From Phoronis ovalis (Eukaryota > Phoronida > Phoronidae): 17,369 bases of DNA. Made by a program: the position numbers and the translations under genes. Positions 7,240 to 16,169 of the stretch are shown piece after piece. Position 1 is the stretch's first letter; each line of letters starts with the position of its first letter. A model generated the notes under the pieces. The model saw only the letters and a list, made by a program, of their open reading frames with translations. It was not told the origin of the DNA and ran no database searches. The DNA lies in contig JAOXYB010017209.1 in NCBI GenBank assembly GCA_028565635.1, positions 1,451 to 18,819 of the forward strand, given 5' to 3'.

Positions 7240-10212
7240 TCACGAGCTATCATCAGATGTGGAGAAAGAGGTTTCCTCTTTAAGACTATTATTCATATCA
7301 GAACTACTGACAGTCTCACTATTCTCTCCTGTTTTATCACTAGGTGTCGGTGATGTAGTATTACTATGATTTGTGCTAGATAAATCTCCTGAAACTTTTT
7401 TCTCTTTTTTTGGTTGATAGTCGGTTACTACAACAGTGACACCTCCCACTGTGACTTCCATAGACCGAGCTGTACTTCTGTCAATATTTTTTAACCTTGG
7501 ATGCCTGAAACAATAATGCAGAGAGTAATGCTTAACCAAGAGATATGTAATTTTTTTTTTAAATGTCAAATTTTATATTTAAAAGCAGTGAATCTACATG
7601 ATTTTTGTGCAGTTTTTAGTACATAATTAATGATTGTATAATCATACTTTCGAGTTTTTCACGTTTTAAACTGTCTCGAATATAAGGGAGGTCACCTTGC
7701 CCTTAAAGGCACAAAAGTATTTTAAACAATATAATCTAGTACGTTGAACAATGTCATCTATGGCTCAACAGGTATTTTTTGACACAGTTACTAGTCAAAC
7801 TCACCAGACTTGAGGCATAAGCTTTTGGTAATTGCATGTCATTTCTGTTAGTTGACATGACTTAATAAATAACGCACCTTGATTTTTTTAAAGCACCATG
7901 TGTCTTTTTATGTTTTTCTTTTTTTTCTTTTTTCGGTGGAGGAGCAGCAAACTGTTGAGAAACTTGTTGAACGGTCAAAACTTGTTGGTTTATTTTAGGC
8001 TTTCTGCATTTAACAAAAACTGTGCATCAAATAAATTATCTAATATCTCTATAGTTAAAAATACAATAGTTAGACTTTGATTACAAGTGAACTTTATTCA
8101 GAATTGACTGAATATTCAAGTTGAGATAAAAAATGGAGTTCAATGGAATTGTTTACAGATTACTGACTTATTGTCTGTGCCACCTTCACAAAAAGGGCAT
8201 CTTTGTAATAAACCATTAACCGAGTCAAATTCTTTTTTTTTTAAAGAAAAAATAATGTTGAAAATTTTTAGGAGGGTTCTGGTTTGTTGTAATTGTCCAG
8301 GAACAAAATAAAATCCTGTTTTGCTACGATATTTGGGGAATATTTGCAAAAACTGGGGTTAGATGAACTTGCAAGTCTATATTATGCTTGACCCATATAT
8401 CACATTCTATAAATATGACAGACAACAGATTGATTAGGTTAGTTGTAGAGCAAATATCACGACAGCAGAGTTGGCCTGGGGTGTGTGCAGCCCAGATGAA
8501 ATTTTTTGATTTGGATTGTATACTTCTTACTGTATTTTTTTGGATTGCTACCGTAAAGAAATTTGGATTGCTACTCACTGCTTACAGCAAGTAATTTCTA
8601 TTAATATTAGGTTTGTATCCATTTAAATAGATTTTGGAATTTGGTTTGTATCAGACAATTTGCACAAAAAATTCATTGCTACTCAAGTATTTTAAAAGTT
8701 TGGATTCCTACCCTTATATTTCCCAAAATTTGGATTGCTACCCTTATATTTAAAAAAAAAATTGGATTGGATTTTCTACTACAAGCTAAAATTTTGGATT
8801 GGGTTGGGCGGCATATCCCCGTAGTCAAGAAACCACGAGCCCGGGGGGGGCAGTCAGTATGAAAGTGGGTACCCATGTTCCAACACCCCTAAGGAAGTGA
8901 GTTTTGGGAAAAATACACCCCTAACGAAGTGTCACACCTCCAAAAAAACACCCCTTTTCGTGATTTTAGCTAAAAAAACAGACCCTAAGCGCGTAACGGT
9001 TCCAAAAACATACCCTTTCACGCGAAATTTTGTGGGAACATGCGTACCCACTTTTATATTGACTGCCCCCCCGGGACCACGAGTTCCCCCAACCGGGATA
9101 TTTGGCCCCCTATTGTTCCTGGGTATTGGCACCATGCACGTATTATTCCCTGGGGGGGTACTCAAGGTTTTTGACTACGGGGATGTGCCGCGGAACCCAA
9201 TCCAAAATTTTAACTTGCTGTAGCAAACCCAATGAAAATTTTTTTGAAATACAAGGGTAGCAATCCAAATTTTGTGAAATATAAGGGTAGCAATTCAAAA
9301 ATGTTTAATATTTGAGTGGCAATCCATTTTTACGCAAACTGACTGATACAAACCAAATTCCAAAAATGTTTTAATGGATCCAAACCTAAAATTAATCCAA
9401 ATTATTTGTTGTAAGCAGCTGGTAGCAATCCAAATTTTTGAATTTCTTTACGGTAGCAATCCAAAAAAATACCGTAAGAAGTATACAATCCAAATCCAAC
9501 ATTTTTAACTGGGCTGCACACCCCCACCAAAAAATACCTTGAGTACCCCCGGGTTATTATTAAAGTACTATTTGTACATGTCTGACATTTCCGAACAGGA
9601 TCATAAGCCTATGTGTGCGCACTTTTTTTTTGTGGATAACACATGCCTGGTAGATGTTCCTTTCCTGCACTCGCACATATCACATTTAAAAGCCTCAGGA
9701 AGATTTCTGTAAGTGCACATGGTACATTCCCAACCTTCCTCATCATAATTTCTCTGCACTTTCTTTGTTCTAAAAAAAATCCAGTACGTGATACGGATTA
9801 CACATTACACGGATTATATCTACAAAAAATGTAGAAATATCATTTTGACAGGGATTTTAGATGTTAAGCCCCGTGAATGTGATTAAGCGCTCTTCTTGTC
9901 AGACTTGAAGAAGTAGTCAGTCAATAGTTGTACCATAGAAGCGAGTCCTGAGTGCTACATTCAAAAAGTTTGCCGGGTAATACAGAGCCTGTCTAATCAT
10001 TTAATTACATCCTAGAGATTCACTGATGAACCAGAATGAATAGATTCTTAGACTTAGAGTTCTAAGTTAAAACTCCAGATTTTTTAAAATTTTAATAAAA
10101 AATGCACATTACATGGTCATGTCACAACGTTTCGTCGAACTGGATCCCTTGTCTAGCTAAGATCGCAGGAGTAGGAGTGTGCTTACCTTCCAGATGATCT
10201 GCGCTCCTCCAT
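7240..10212 (-). CDS. RYBP: RYBP/YAF2 homologue (PRC1-associated NZF zinc-finger protein), complete
   Basis: Four minus-strand exons join in frame: 10212-10187, 9769-9647, 8003-7878 and 7504-7240 (TGA), giving 179 aa, close to human YAF2. Residues 22-41 form an RanBP2/NZF zinc finger (W22, Cys24, Cys27, Asn31, Cys38, Cys41), followed by the family block RKGTSTRKPKIN. A glutamine-rich QQVSQQFAAPPPKKEKKEK segment and a basic linker come next. PRLKNIDRSTA (94-104) and VTVGGVTVVVTDY (109-121) then form the C-terminal strand region that binds RING1 in variant PRC1. The tail is Ser/Thr-rich. The protein stimulates H2A Lys119 ubiquitination and its finger reads ubiquitin. The usual Thr-Phe of the finger is Thr-Tyr here (28-29). 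The start at 10212 was chosen because it gives a family-like basic N-terminus; an in-frame extension to 10392 is possible but unsupported. It shares a promoter with tafazzin. Single gene rather than clearly RYBP or YAF2. Confidence 0.93.
8473..9093 (-). mobile_element. Family I G-run TIR element, copy B, interrupted by element M
   Basis: Minus-orientation copy of the A/C family in RYBP intron 2. With M (8840-9075) and one copy of its duplicated target taken out, the terminal end reads GGGGGAACTCGTGGTTTCTTG on the minus strand, matching the GGGGGTACTCAAGGTTTTTTG end of the family. The body (about 8480-8831) carries the same degenerate GGTAGCAATCCAAA units. The other end stops after GGGCTGCACACACCCC, so the distal inverted repeat is missing and the left boundary near 8473 is approximate. 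No target-site duplication was found. Confidence 0.7.
8840..9075. mobile_element. Family III element M, nested in copy B
   Basis: A 236-bp element with clean terminal inverted repeats: CCCGGGGGGGG-CAGTCA at the left and TGACTG-CCCCCCCGGG at the right, extended by GTGGGTACCCATGTTCC and GGAACATGCGTACCCAC. It is flanked by a perfect 8-bp direct repeat ACCACGAG (8832-8839 and 9076-9083). The interior has degenerate units of the type AACACCCCTAACGAAGTG. No coding capacity: the frames at 8897-9223 (plus) and 8932-9165 (minus) mostly cross this repeat. Insertion into B makes it younger than B. Confidence 0.85.
9148..9553 (+). mobile_element. Family I G-run TIR element, copy C
   Basis: A 406-bp copy in RYBP intron 2, inverted relative to B. 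Ends are CCCTGGGGGGGTACTCAAGG and, reading the right end on the minus strand, CCCGGGGGTACTCAAGGTAT. It is flanked by GTATTATT (9140-9147) and TTATTATT (9554-9561), 7 of 8 matching, read as a target-site duplication. The interior repeats GGTAGCAATCCAAATTTT units several times and contains the block TTTACGCAAACTGACTGATA, which is also in copy A. It is the best preserved member of the family here and a good seed for a consensus. Confidence 0.82.
9645..9646 (-). other. RYBP: Non-canonical GC splice donor of RYBP exon 2
   Basis: Exon 2 must end ...ACATCTACCAG at 9647 for the codon AG|A (Arg) to join exon 3 and give the invariant TSTRKP sequence. The next intron bases are gcatgt, so the donor is GC, not GT. 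The nearest GT (3 nt further on) would shift the frame and run into a stop immediately in exon 3. GC donors are the commonest non-canonical type in animals and usually have a strong flanking match, as here (CAG|gcatgt). Confidence 0.75.
9770..10186 (-). other. Intron 1 of RYBP
   Basis: A 417-bp intron between the short first coding exon (donor AG|gtaagc) and the zinc-finger exon (acceptor ttttttttag). I see no element, RNA or additional exon in it. Confidence 0.6.
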
Positions 10213-10270
10213 CTTTCGTAATATACATAGGAATGACAGTGAACACTGCCTGCACACAAATTTAGCAGCA

Positions 10271-10280
10271 AAGATGGCTG
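10271..10280 (+). promoter_or_regulatory. YY1-like motif near the RYBP start
   Basis: AAGATGGCTG lies 59 bp upstream of the RYBP ATG, on the strand opposite to RYBP. It matches the ATGGC core of YY1 sites. It is notable because RYBP/YAF2 proteins are named for binding YY1, but regulation is not shown. Confidence 0.4.
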
Positions 10281-10510
10281 AACTAGGCCACGGGATCACT
10301 TGTAGCCAATCGCTATGGGTATAGCACGACCTATATTCGTATGACCCAATTTTATTATATTTGGTACTTGATAGTGACACGGACTTGACCATCCCTGATA
10401 ATATTTTTTATTCAAAAAAGCGGTTTATATTCGTTTCTAATATTAATATCCTTTCTGTACATACAAAACAATTCAGCTAGAATCCGTAAAATAGTACAAG
10501 AAGAAGAATA

Positions 10511-10518
10511 TGACGTAA
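10511..10518 (+). promoter_or_regulatory. CRE/ATF-like motif
   Basis: TGACGTAA, a common CREB/ATF-family variant, sits 68 bp upstream of the tafazzin ATG in the shared promoter. Sequence match only. Confidence 0.4.
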
Positions 10519-10524
10519 TTAGGA

Positions 10525-10535
10525 AAGATGGCCGC
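10525..10535 (+). promoter_or_regulatory. YY1-like motif upstream of tafazzin
   Basis: AAGATGGCCGC matches the AAnATGGCnGC core recognised by YY1 in other animals. Its ATG also opens a short uORF (ATG GCC GCG TCC TTG TAA). A companion motif, AAGATGGCTG, lies at 10271-10280. Binding is inferred only. Confidence 0.5.
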
Positions 10536-10585
10536 GTCCTTGTAAAAGGTGTGGGACCCGGAGAGTGATAACATTTTAATTGACA

Positions 10586-13500
10586 ATGCCGGATTTAGGT
10601 GTCAAATGGCTATTTTATAGATGGGATAAGACGCCCAAAAGCTGGTTGCGACAAACCAGAGTAACTTTATTAGCAGTTGGAGCATTTACAAAGTTTCTTT
10701 TGGGTAAGACAAATTTTACTTTCCCGAGAGTGCAGTCCTATACTCTATAGCTGAAACAACGTGAAGTATAAATTGTAACCATTTCCTGCATAAATGATAC
10801 AACATTTTTAAAATCTGAGACACTCTTTTGGAGATCTCCATTTGAAGTTAATTTTGGCCAAGTTTTAACTTTGTATCTACAGCGACTGTGTAATGGCAAT
10901 TTTTCTACAGACACGCAGATGTCTTGTTATATTAGTTATTGAATATATGAAAATAAATGTGAATGCAGAATCATGAATGGGTAAATGAAAATAATTGTGA
11001 ATGGGTAAATGTCACGCGGGGGGGGGGGTACTTGACAGAAAAGTTGGTAGGGGTGTACGTCCCAGGGTAAAAAACCCTCACCCTGTGGTAAATAAAGATC
11101 GCCAAAAATATACCCTGTCGTAAATGAAAAAACATGAAAAATATATCCTGTCGTAAATAACTCTCGCGAAACAGATACCCTGTGTAAAATTCACTTGTAA
11201 ATTATATACCCTGTGGTAAATAAATATGGAAAAATTTACAATTAACCTTAATTTTTCATACCTGTCGTAAATGCGTTTTCCAAGAAATACACCCTGTGGT
11301 AAACAAATATTTTTTGAAAATATATCCTGTGGTAAATATCCAACAAAAAAAGTATACCCTGTGATAAATAAGGCTTTGAGAAGCGTGAAAACACCCTGTG
11401 ATAAATGCGGGAGCTGAAAAGGGGGCCCTATTGGATTATATATATAGTGACTTTGAATGACAGTACCCCTCCAGGGTAAATGTGCCTGCCAAGTTGGTGG
11501 GTAATACATGCAGGTGATTAGACATACCCTCCTAAAGCAAAATACTTGGTACGATAGGTAGTATTACCCCATACTATTTATACTTGTTCTTTTTTTTGAG
11601 TAAGATGTATTTAACCTTCCAGGTGTTGCTAACAGAGTCAAGATATACAACAAAGAAGCCCTGTATGAGTTGTTAGACAACAGACCAAAGAATCAGCCAC
11701 TGATTACTGTCTCCAATCATGAATCATGCATAGATGACCCATTAATGTGGGGTAAGATGAAAATTTATACTGATAACGTATCAGTGATGTCTGCTTGTGC
11801 AGTTTATGAGACTAGATTGCTGGGTTATTATTTTCAAAAAGAGTGTTTCATCGACAGTATATTAAGCAGTGTTTGATAAGGTTTGATATTTCATAGATGA
11901 ATGATTTTCCATCTTGAAATGTATTTCTTATGGGATGCGCATAGTCTCCTGACATGAAATATTATATGCCTTGTAGTCTGTGATTGGAAACTAGTAATTA
12001 CAAATAGGCACACCATTATTAGATTGCTCAGTAGTGCAACCTAGTACGATTGTATCTTTTTTCGTTCTTTTTTTCTTTCCAAACCTCAATATCCTGGAAA
12101 TGATTTGACCTACAAGTGCTAAATGATGTATGGACTCCATGGGAAGGAGGACATAAAAAACTAGGTCGGGTCAAATTGAGGTCAGTAGGTCAAATTTCTA
12201 AAATTGCTAAAATATAAAACATTCAGAAATGATGGATAACAGAAGTCATTTTGATGATTTTTGAGCAGTACCTACAGCAATTCGAGAACAACTGGAGCTA
12301 CAGGCTTGTGGTTTGACATGTGACATCCCTGGGTAGAATGGGTTGACATTGACTTCCAAAGTTCATTTAGAGGTCAAAATTACATGAAACTTTCAAGAAT
12401 GATGTTTTTCTGTTATATGAAGGTCTTTTAGATGTCATTTGGTCATTGTTAGGTCAAAAGATAAAATATAATTAAATTCTTGAAATTCGATGGACAGTTC
12501 AAAAAGAGAAATTAAAAACAGGTTATGAGAGTTAACAATAAGGTGAAAAGATCACTCAGAAGTCAAAATTTTAAAATTACTTGAAACTTTCAAAATTGTG
12601 GTTTACAGTGTAAAGGTCATTCAGAGGTAAGGGAGTCAATCTGAGGTCATAGGGTCTGGTAAAAGTAGTCAAAATTGTCAAAATTTACTGGAAAATTAAA
12701 ACATGGAGTTAAAAGATCATTTAGAAGTCATGCAATGCTCATTTGTCCATTCCACATTAATCTAGATTCTAAGAAACTAGTTACGACACAAGGTTTTCTT
12801 TCTTACAAATAAATTTTAAATAGGTTTGTTATAATTACTTATTGAGTGAATTGTTGGTTCCATAAGGTTCCACATCAAGGACATGAACATATAAATGATG
12901 TCAAGTTTAGATTAAAATGTTTCAATTGTAGGAATGTTGAACTGGAAGCATTGCAAGAATGTTGAAGGTATGCGATGGGTTCTTGGAGGAAATAACATTA
13001 TGTTCACCAATGAAGTATTCAATTGGTTCTGGAGTCATGGGCAAGTTGTACCAGTTGTGCGAGGAAATGGTGTTTATCAAAAAAGCGTAGAACATATTAT
13101 GGACCAATTAAATAGGGGTGGATGGTGTCACATGTTCCCGGAAGGTTAGTATCGCAGCAATTGTTGACAGTGCTCTCTGCATAAGGAATGTTAAATCCAA
13201 AATCCCAATCAATTCGCGGTATTATAATTTGCAGCATTTCGGAGCTATAACAAGCATACAAGATAGCAGTAAACCTCAGTTACTGTGTGATGTAACATAT
13301 CAAAAATTACCTGCAGTGAGTTTGTACGTACTGGCATGTTTCACATCTGATCTGTAAGCCCCAACAAAACAAGTTATTTTGGACTGTACTGCTCTTTAAG
13401 TTCAGTGGATTATTAAAAACCCAGCACCCATATTTCCTTTATTGAAGTGCCTTTTCCTCACTTGCAAAACTAAAACTAGAAAAAAAGTTCTTAGTCTTTT

Positions 13501-16169
13501 CACAGGAAATGAAACAGAAAAAAAAACAATTATTGGGTCATGCGTATGTGGCTAAATTACAAGAGTGGCCTTTTCTGTGATGTATTATGATGGATGCTAA
13601 TTGTACAAGCCTAGCATTACACATTTCTTATCACTGTGGATTGAAATAACCAGGCTTAACATAATTTTTGTTATCAAGCTACATGTATTTTTCTACCTGG
13701 TAATATTTTAATTACTTGTGTCGTTCACATATTCCGCTAACACACAGAACAAAAAGGGCTAAAATTTCACTTTCTCCTCTGGGCTGTATTGTTCAGTACA
13801 AATAAACTATAATTTCAAAGACATGGTACTTAAAAACAGGATACACTACATACTAGCCGTAGTGTCCAACTCAGTGTTCTCCATAAAATACTGTATACAT
13901 GTGCCAGGGTCAATGATATTATTTACGTAAACCCCAAACATGGATAGATAAAGTGTTGATAAATAATACAAGGTTTGTACTGAAGTTCATTGGTGCCCTG
14001 AACAAGTATAAGTTTTTTGTGGAGAACACTGCGAGAACTCTTCTGTATAATTCTTGTTTTTATAATATTTCAGGTAAAGTTAACATGGAGAAAGAGTTTG
14101 TTAGATTAAAATGGGGAGTTGGTAGAATGATAGCTGATAGTAAAGTAACACCTGTTGTATTACCAATATGGCATAAAGGTAAAAATATACTGTCGCGTCT
14201 CCCTTACATATAGCAGGTACATACTAACCTTGTGCATTCATCACAGAAAATCAATCCCCAAAAATGTAGGAATTTGCAAGAAAATGGGCTATTTCTGTTC
14301 GTGGAGGGTCGTTTACGAAATGATGTACCCCAAATTTTGCATTAAGTCATATTGTTTAACCTACAATTAAAACAGATACATGTGAAAATTTCACTAAAAT
14401 ACAATTGTGTCTTAGTTGATTATCTGTTCATAATGAAATTGGTATTTAAAGTTTAATTTTAGATCAAATTTGCTGTCATTTTTACAATTAGTATCATTTA
14501 AGATAGTTTAGTGAATCATTATCAGTCATATATTTCAAGAAATGTTTTCTTAAACTACAAATACTAAGCATTCAATGTCCGTATATGGAAGTAACATTAA
14601 ATAAATCTAAAAGATATGAAATTTATGGTGGTTCTGTTATTTTACAGGCATGGACAAGATCTTACCTAACTATAAACCATATATACCAAGAATATTTAAA
14701 GTAAGATGATGAAATACAAATAGTTTATAATGAAATATCTGATTTTAAAAACGTAAAATACTTTGGATATTAAGGATTGTTGCTACGGGGTTTTGTGCAT
14801 TTTTTCCTAACTTGCACTTGAAAATGGTTGGTCTTAGAGACTTTATAACTAGGATTTAACATGGTCAGGTTAAGCCTCGACTTATTCTGTAATTCAAATG
14901 GTCTCTATTGCGTAAATGGAGTTAGTGTAATGAAAAAAGATATTTTACCTACTCGTAGCACCACGCATACTATCATAGCCATTTCCAGCATTTTGAATGA
15001 AGCATCTGAGTGCAAGATGAAAGTTAAGAGAGTAATGACCATTTGTTTGTAACAGCTAGTGCATAAAACGGTAAACAATAAAACTGTAATTTGGCTTACA
15101 GAATGTTACAATTAATATTGGAAACCCAATGGATTTTAAAGAAATGGTGGAAAAAATGAAGGAAGCTAACAAATCACCAGTAAGTTAGTGTTGTATATAT
15201 TTCTGCTCCAACATAATGTCCTCTAAATAGTTTATAAGACTATTCTGTATCCAAGGATTCTACAAAAACCTCATTTCCTATTCGGAGGATCTAAGTGTGC
15301 AAAACGTGCTTAAAAAGCACCCTTTTTGTGGTTTTCCATGTTTGCCACCAGGGGGATTTGTGGGTTACTACACCATTCATCAAAATAAAATGTAGAATAA
15401 TTGTATTTGTTCTGCTGCAAAATTTAAGTTGACAACATGTTCTTTCTAAATCCTCTCTGTAACTTTAGAAAATGTGAATGACCTTTAATCTGACAGCAAA
15501 TAAATGAAACGCTTTCCTGAAGAAATTTAATATTTTTTTAATGCATTTAAAGCTGAGCTAACCCTCAAATCTCACATTTTCTCACAGTCTCCGCTGATGA
15601 GCAAGTGTTGAAACTCTAACAAGAAAGGGTTGTATTAATATTAGATTTTACAAATTTAAGGTATCTGTAAAGTTATTATAGGTTGTGGAAGATGTCAGTG
15701 ATATTTCGAGGAAAACATATAAAAGTGTATTCAGTACTTGTTCTCAAACTTTTTACTGGTGACTATCCAAGTCAATAATTTTAATAGTAAACAACCTGGT
15801 CGCACATTTTAAGAAAATAGTAATCACTTATTTATACGAATAATTCTACAAAACAATGTGATTATAGTTTGTTAGACTATAATGTTAATTGTTTCCTAGT
15901 ATGATAGACTTGTTCATATTTGTATCCATGTTTATCAAATCAAATGAGCAATGATTAAGTATAACATCATATAATTTACTTTCCAGATGGAAATGAGAAA
16001 AGCCATAACAGACAGAATTCAAGAAGAATTCAAGTCACTGAAAGCAGTGACAGAACAACTACATTTTGAAAATTTTTTACAAGAAGGCAGCAAAAATGAT
16101 ATGGAAACTAATGGTAAAAGTATTTCTGTAGATAGCAAAGCTGAAGCCAATTACAAGCCAGAGTCATAA
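10586..16169 (+). CDS. TAFAZZIN: Tafazzin (cardiolipin/monolysocardiolipin transacylase), complete
   Basis: Seven exons join in frame with GT-AG sites: 10586-10703, 11623-11751, 12932-13144, 14074-14178, 14648-14700, 15102-15179 and 15987-16169 (TAA), giving 292 aa. The product moves acyl chains between phospholipids to remodel cardiolipin at mitochondrial membranes. A hydrophobic segment (about 26-40) is the membrane anchor region. The PlsC/LPLAT blocks follow: NHESCIDDP (71-79, with His72 and Asp77 of the catalytic HX4D), PVVRGNG (123-129), FPEG (151-154) and TPVVLPIW (179-186). The C-terminal MRKAITDRIQEEF helix and EQLH are typical of the family. It goes directly from VVRG to NGVYQK, so it lacks the extra segment encoded by human exon 5, as in the active human short isoform. 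Introns carry element E, an AGGTCA-rich array and a MITE. It is divergent from RYBP. Confidence 0.96.
11013..11475 (+). mobile_element. Family II G-run TIR element, copy E
   Basis: A 463-bp element in tafazzin intron 1. The left end is CACGCGGGGG...GGTACTTGACAG and the right end is GAATGACAGTACCCCTCCAGG, imperfect inverted repeats. It is flanked by identical GTAAATGT (11005-11012 and 11476-11483), taken as the target-site duplication. One caution is that the left flank is itself a small local repeat. The interior is at least ten degenerate copies of a unit around ATACCCTGTGGTAAATAAA. This keeps one minus-strand frame open for 143 codons (11078-11509) with a recurring aromatic/Gly pattern; I consider that frame a by-product of the repeats. 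D in CDPF1 is a second copy. Confidence 0.8.
12163..12660 (+). repeat. Degenerate AGGTCA-rich tandem array in tafazzin intron 2
   Basis: Diverged repeats with a spacing of roughly 185 bp: the block (A/G)GTCAAAATT..ACTTGAAACTTTCAA near 12372 recurs near 12560. Six exact AGGTCA hexamers occur (12179, 12187, 12371, 12451, 12614, 12644), plus near matches. The first two form a direct repeat with a 2-bp spacer. AGGTCA is the nuclear-receptor half-site, but here the motif comes along with the repeat unit, so function cannot be assumed. Confidence 0.6.
13145..14073 (+). other. Tafazzin intron 3
   Basis: A 929-bp intron. A 79-codon frame reads through the exon 3 donor in another frame into the intron (13118-13357) and does not resemble a known protein. 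A small hAT-like MITE occupies 13872-14031, ending 42 bp before exon 4. Nothing else recognisable is seen. Confidence 0.6.
13872..14031. mobile_element. hAT-like MITE next to tafazzin exon 4
   Basis: A 160-bp element with inverted termini: CAGTGTTCTCCATAAAATAC at the left, and CAGTGTTCTCCACAAAAAAC when the right end is read on the minus strand. The inner blocks GTGCCAGGGTCAATG and CATTGGTGCCCTGAAC continue the pairing. CAGTG ends are typical of hAT transposons. Flanking 8-mers (GTCCAACT and CGAGAACT) match in only four positions, so any duplication is decayed. It leaves only 42 bp for the branch point and pyrimidine tract of exon 4. Confidence 0.75.
15180..15986 (+). other. Tafazzin intron 6
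   Basis: An 807-bp intron between the NVTINIGNP exon and the last coding exon. Apart from a CTCF-core-like sequence at 15345-15355 I see no gene, repeat or RNA. Confidence 0.6.
15345..15355 (+). promoter_or_regulatory. CTCF-core-like sequence
   Basis: GCCACCAGGGGG (15344-15355) matches the core of the bilaterian CTCF motif, but the following GCGC of strong sites is replaced by ATTT. Single-motif match only. Confidence 0.3.

Larger units (their letters stand above)
10213..10585. promoter_or_regulatory. Shared divergent promoter, RYBP / tafazzin
   Basis: The 373 bp between the two start codons must supply both promoters unless far upstream non-coding exons exist. It holds two YY1-like motifs on the plus strand (AAGATGGCTG 10271-10280 and AAGATGGCCGC 10525-10535) and a CRE/ATF-like TGACGTAA (10511-10518). 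The second YY1-like site is about 50 nt before the tafazzin ATG, a typical start-site-proximal position. No TATA box is obvious. If tafazzin transcripts begin upstream of 10510, they contain ATGACGTAA (10510-10518) and a five-codon uORF (10528-10545). Confidence 0.6.

Noticed and set aside
8897-9223. 108-codon plus frame and overlapping minus frame (8932-9165)
   Set aside because: They run across element M and flanking repeats; the composition follows the G/C runs and A-rich units, with no domain.
10183-10392. Possible 60-residue N-terminal extension of RYBP from an ATG at 10392
   Set aside because: It is open in frame, but the extension is unlike the short basic N-terminus of RYBP/YAF2 and would run through the promoter and one YY1-like motif.
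11078-11509. 143-codon minus-strand open frame, the longest in the window
   Set aside because: It lies almost entirely within element E. The recurring aromatic/Gly pattern comes from tandem sub-repeats that happen to lack stops in one frame.
14861-15052. 63-codon frame in tafazzin intron 5
   Set aside because: Lies between validated exons 5 and 6 with no splice sites joining it in frame and no family similarity.
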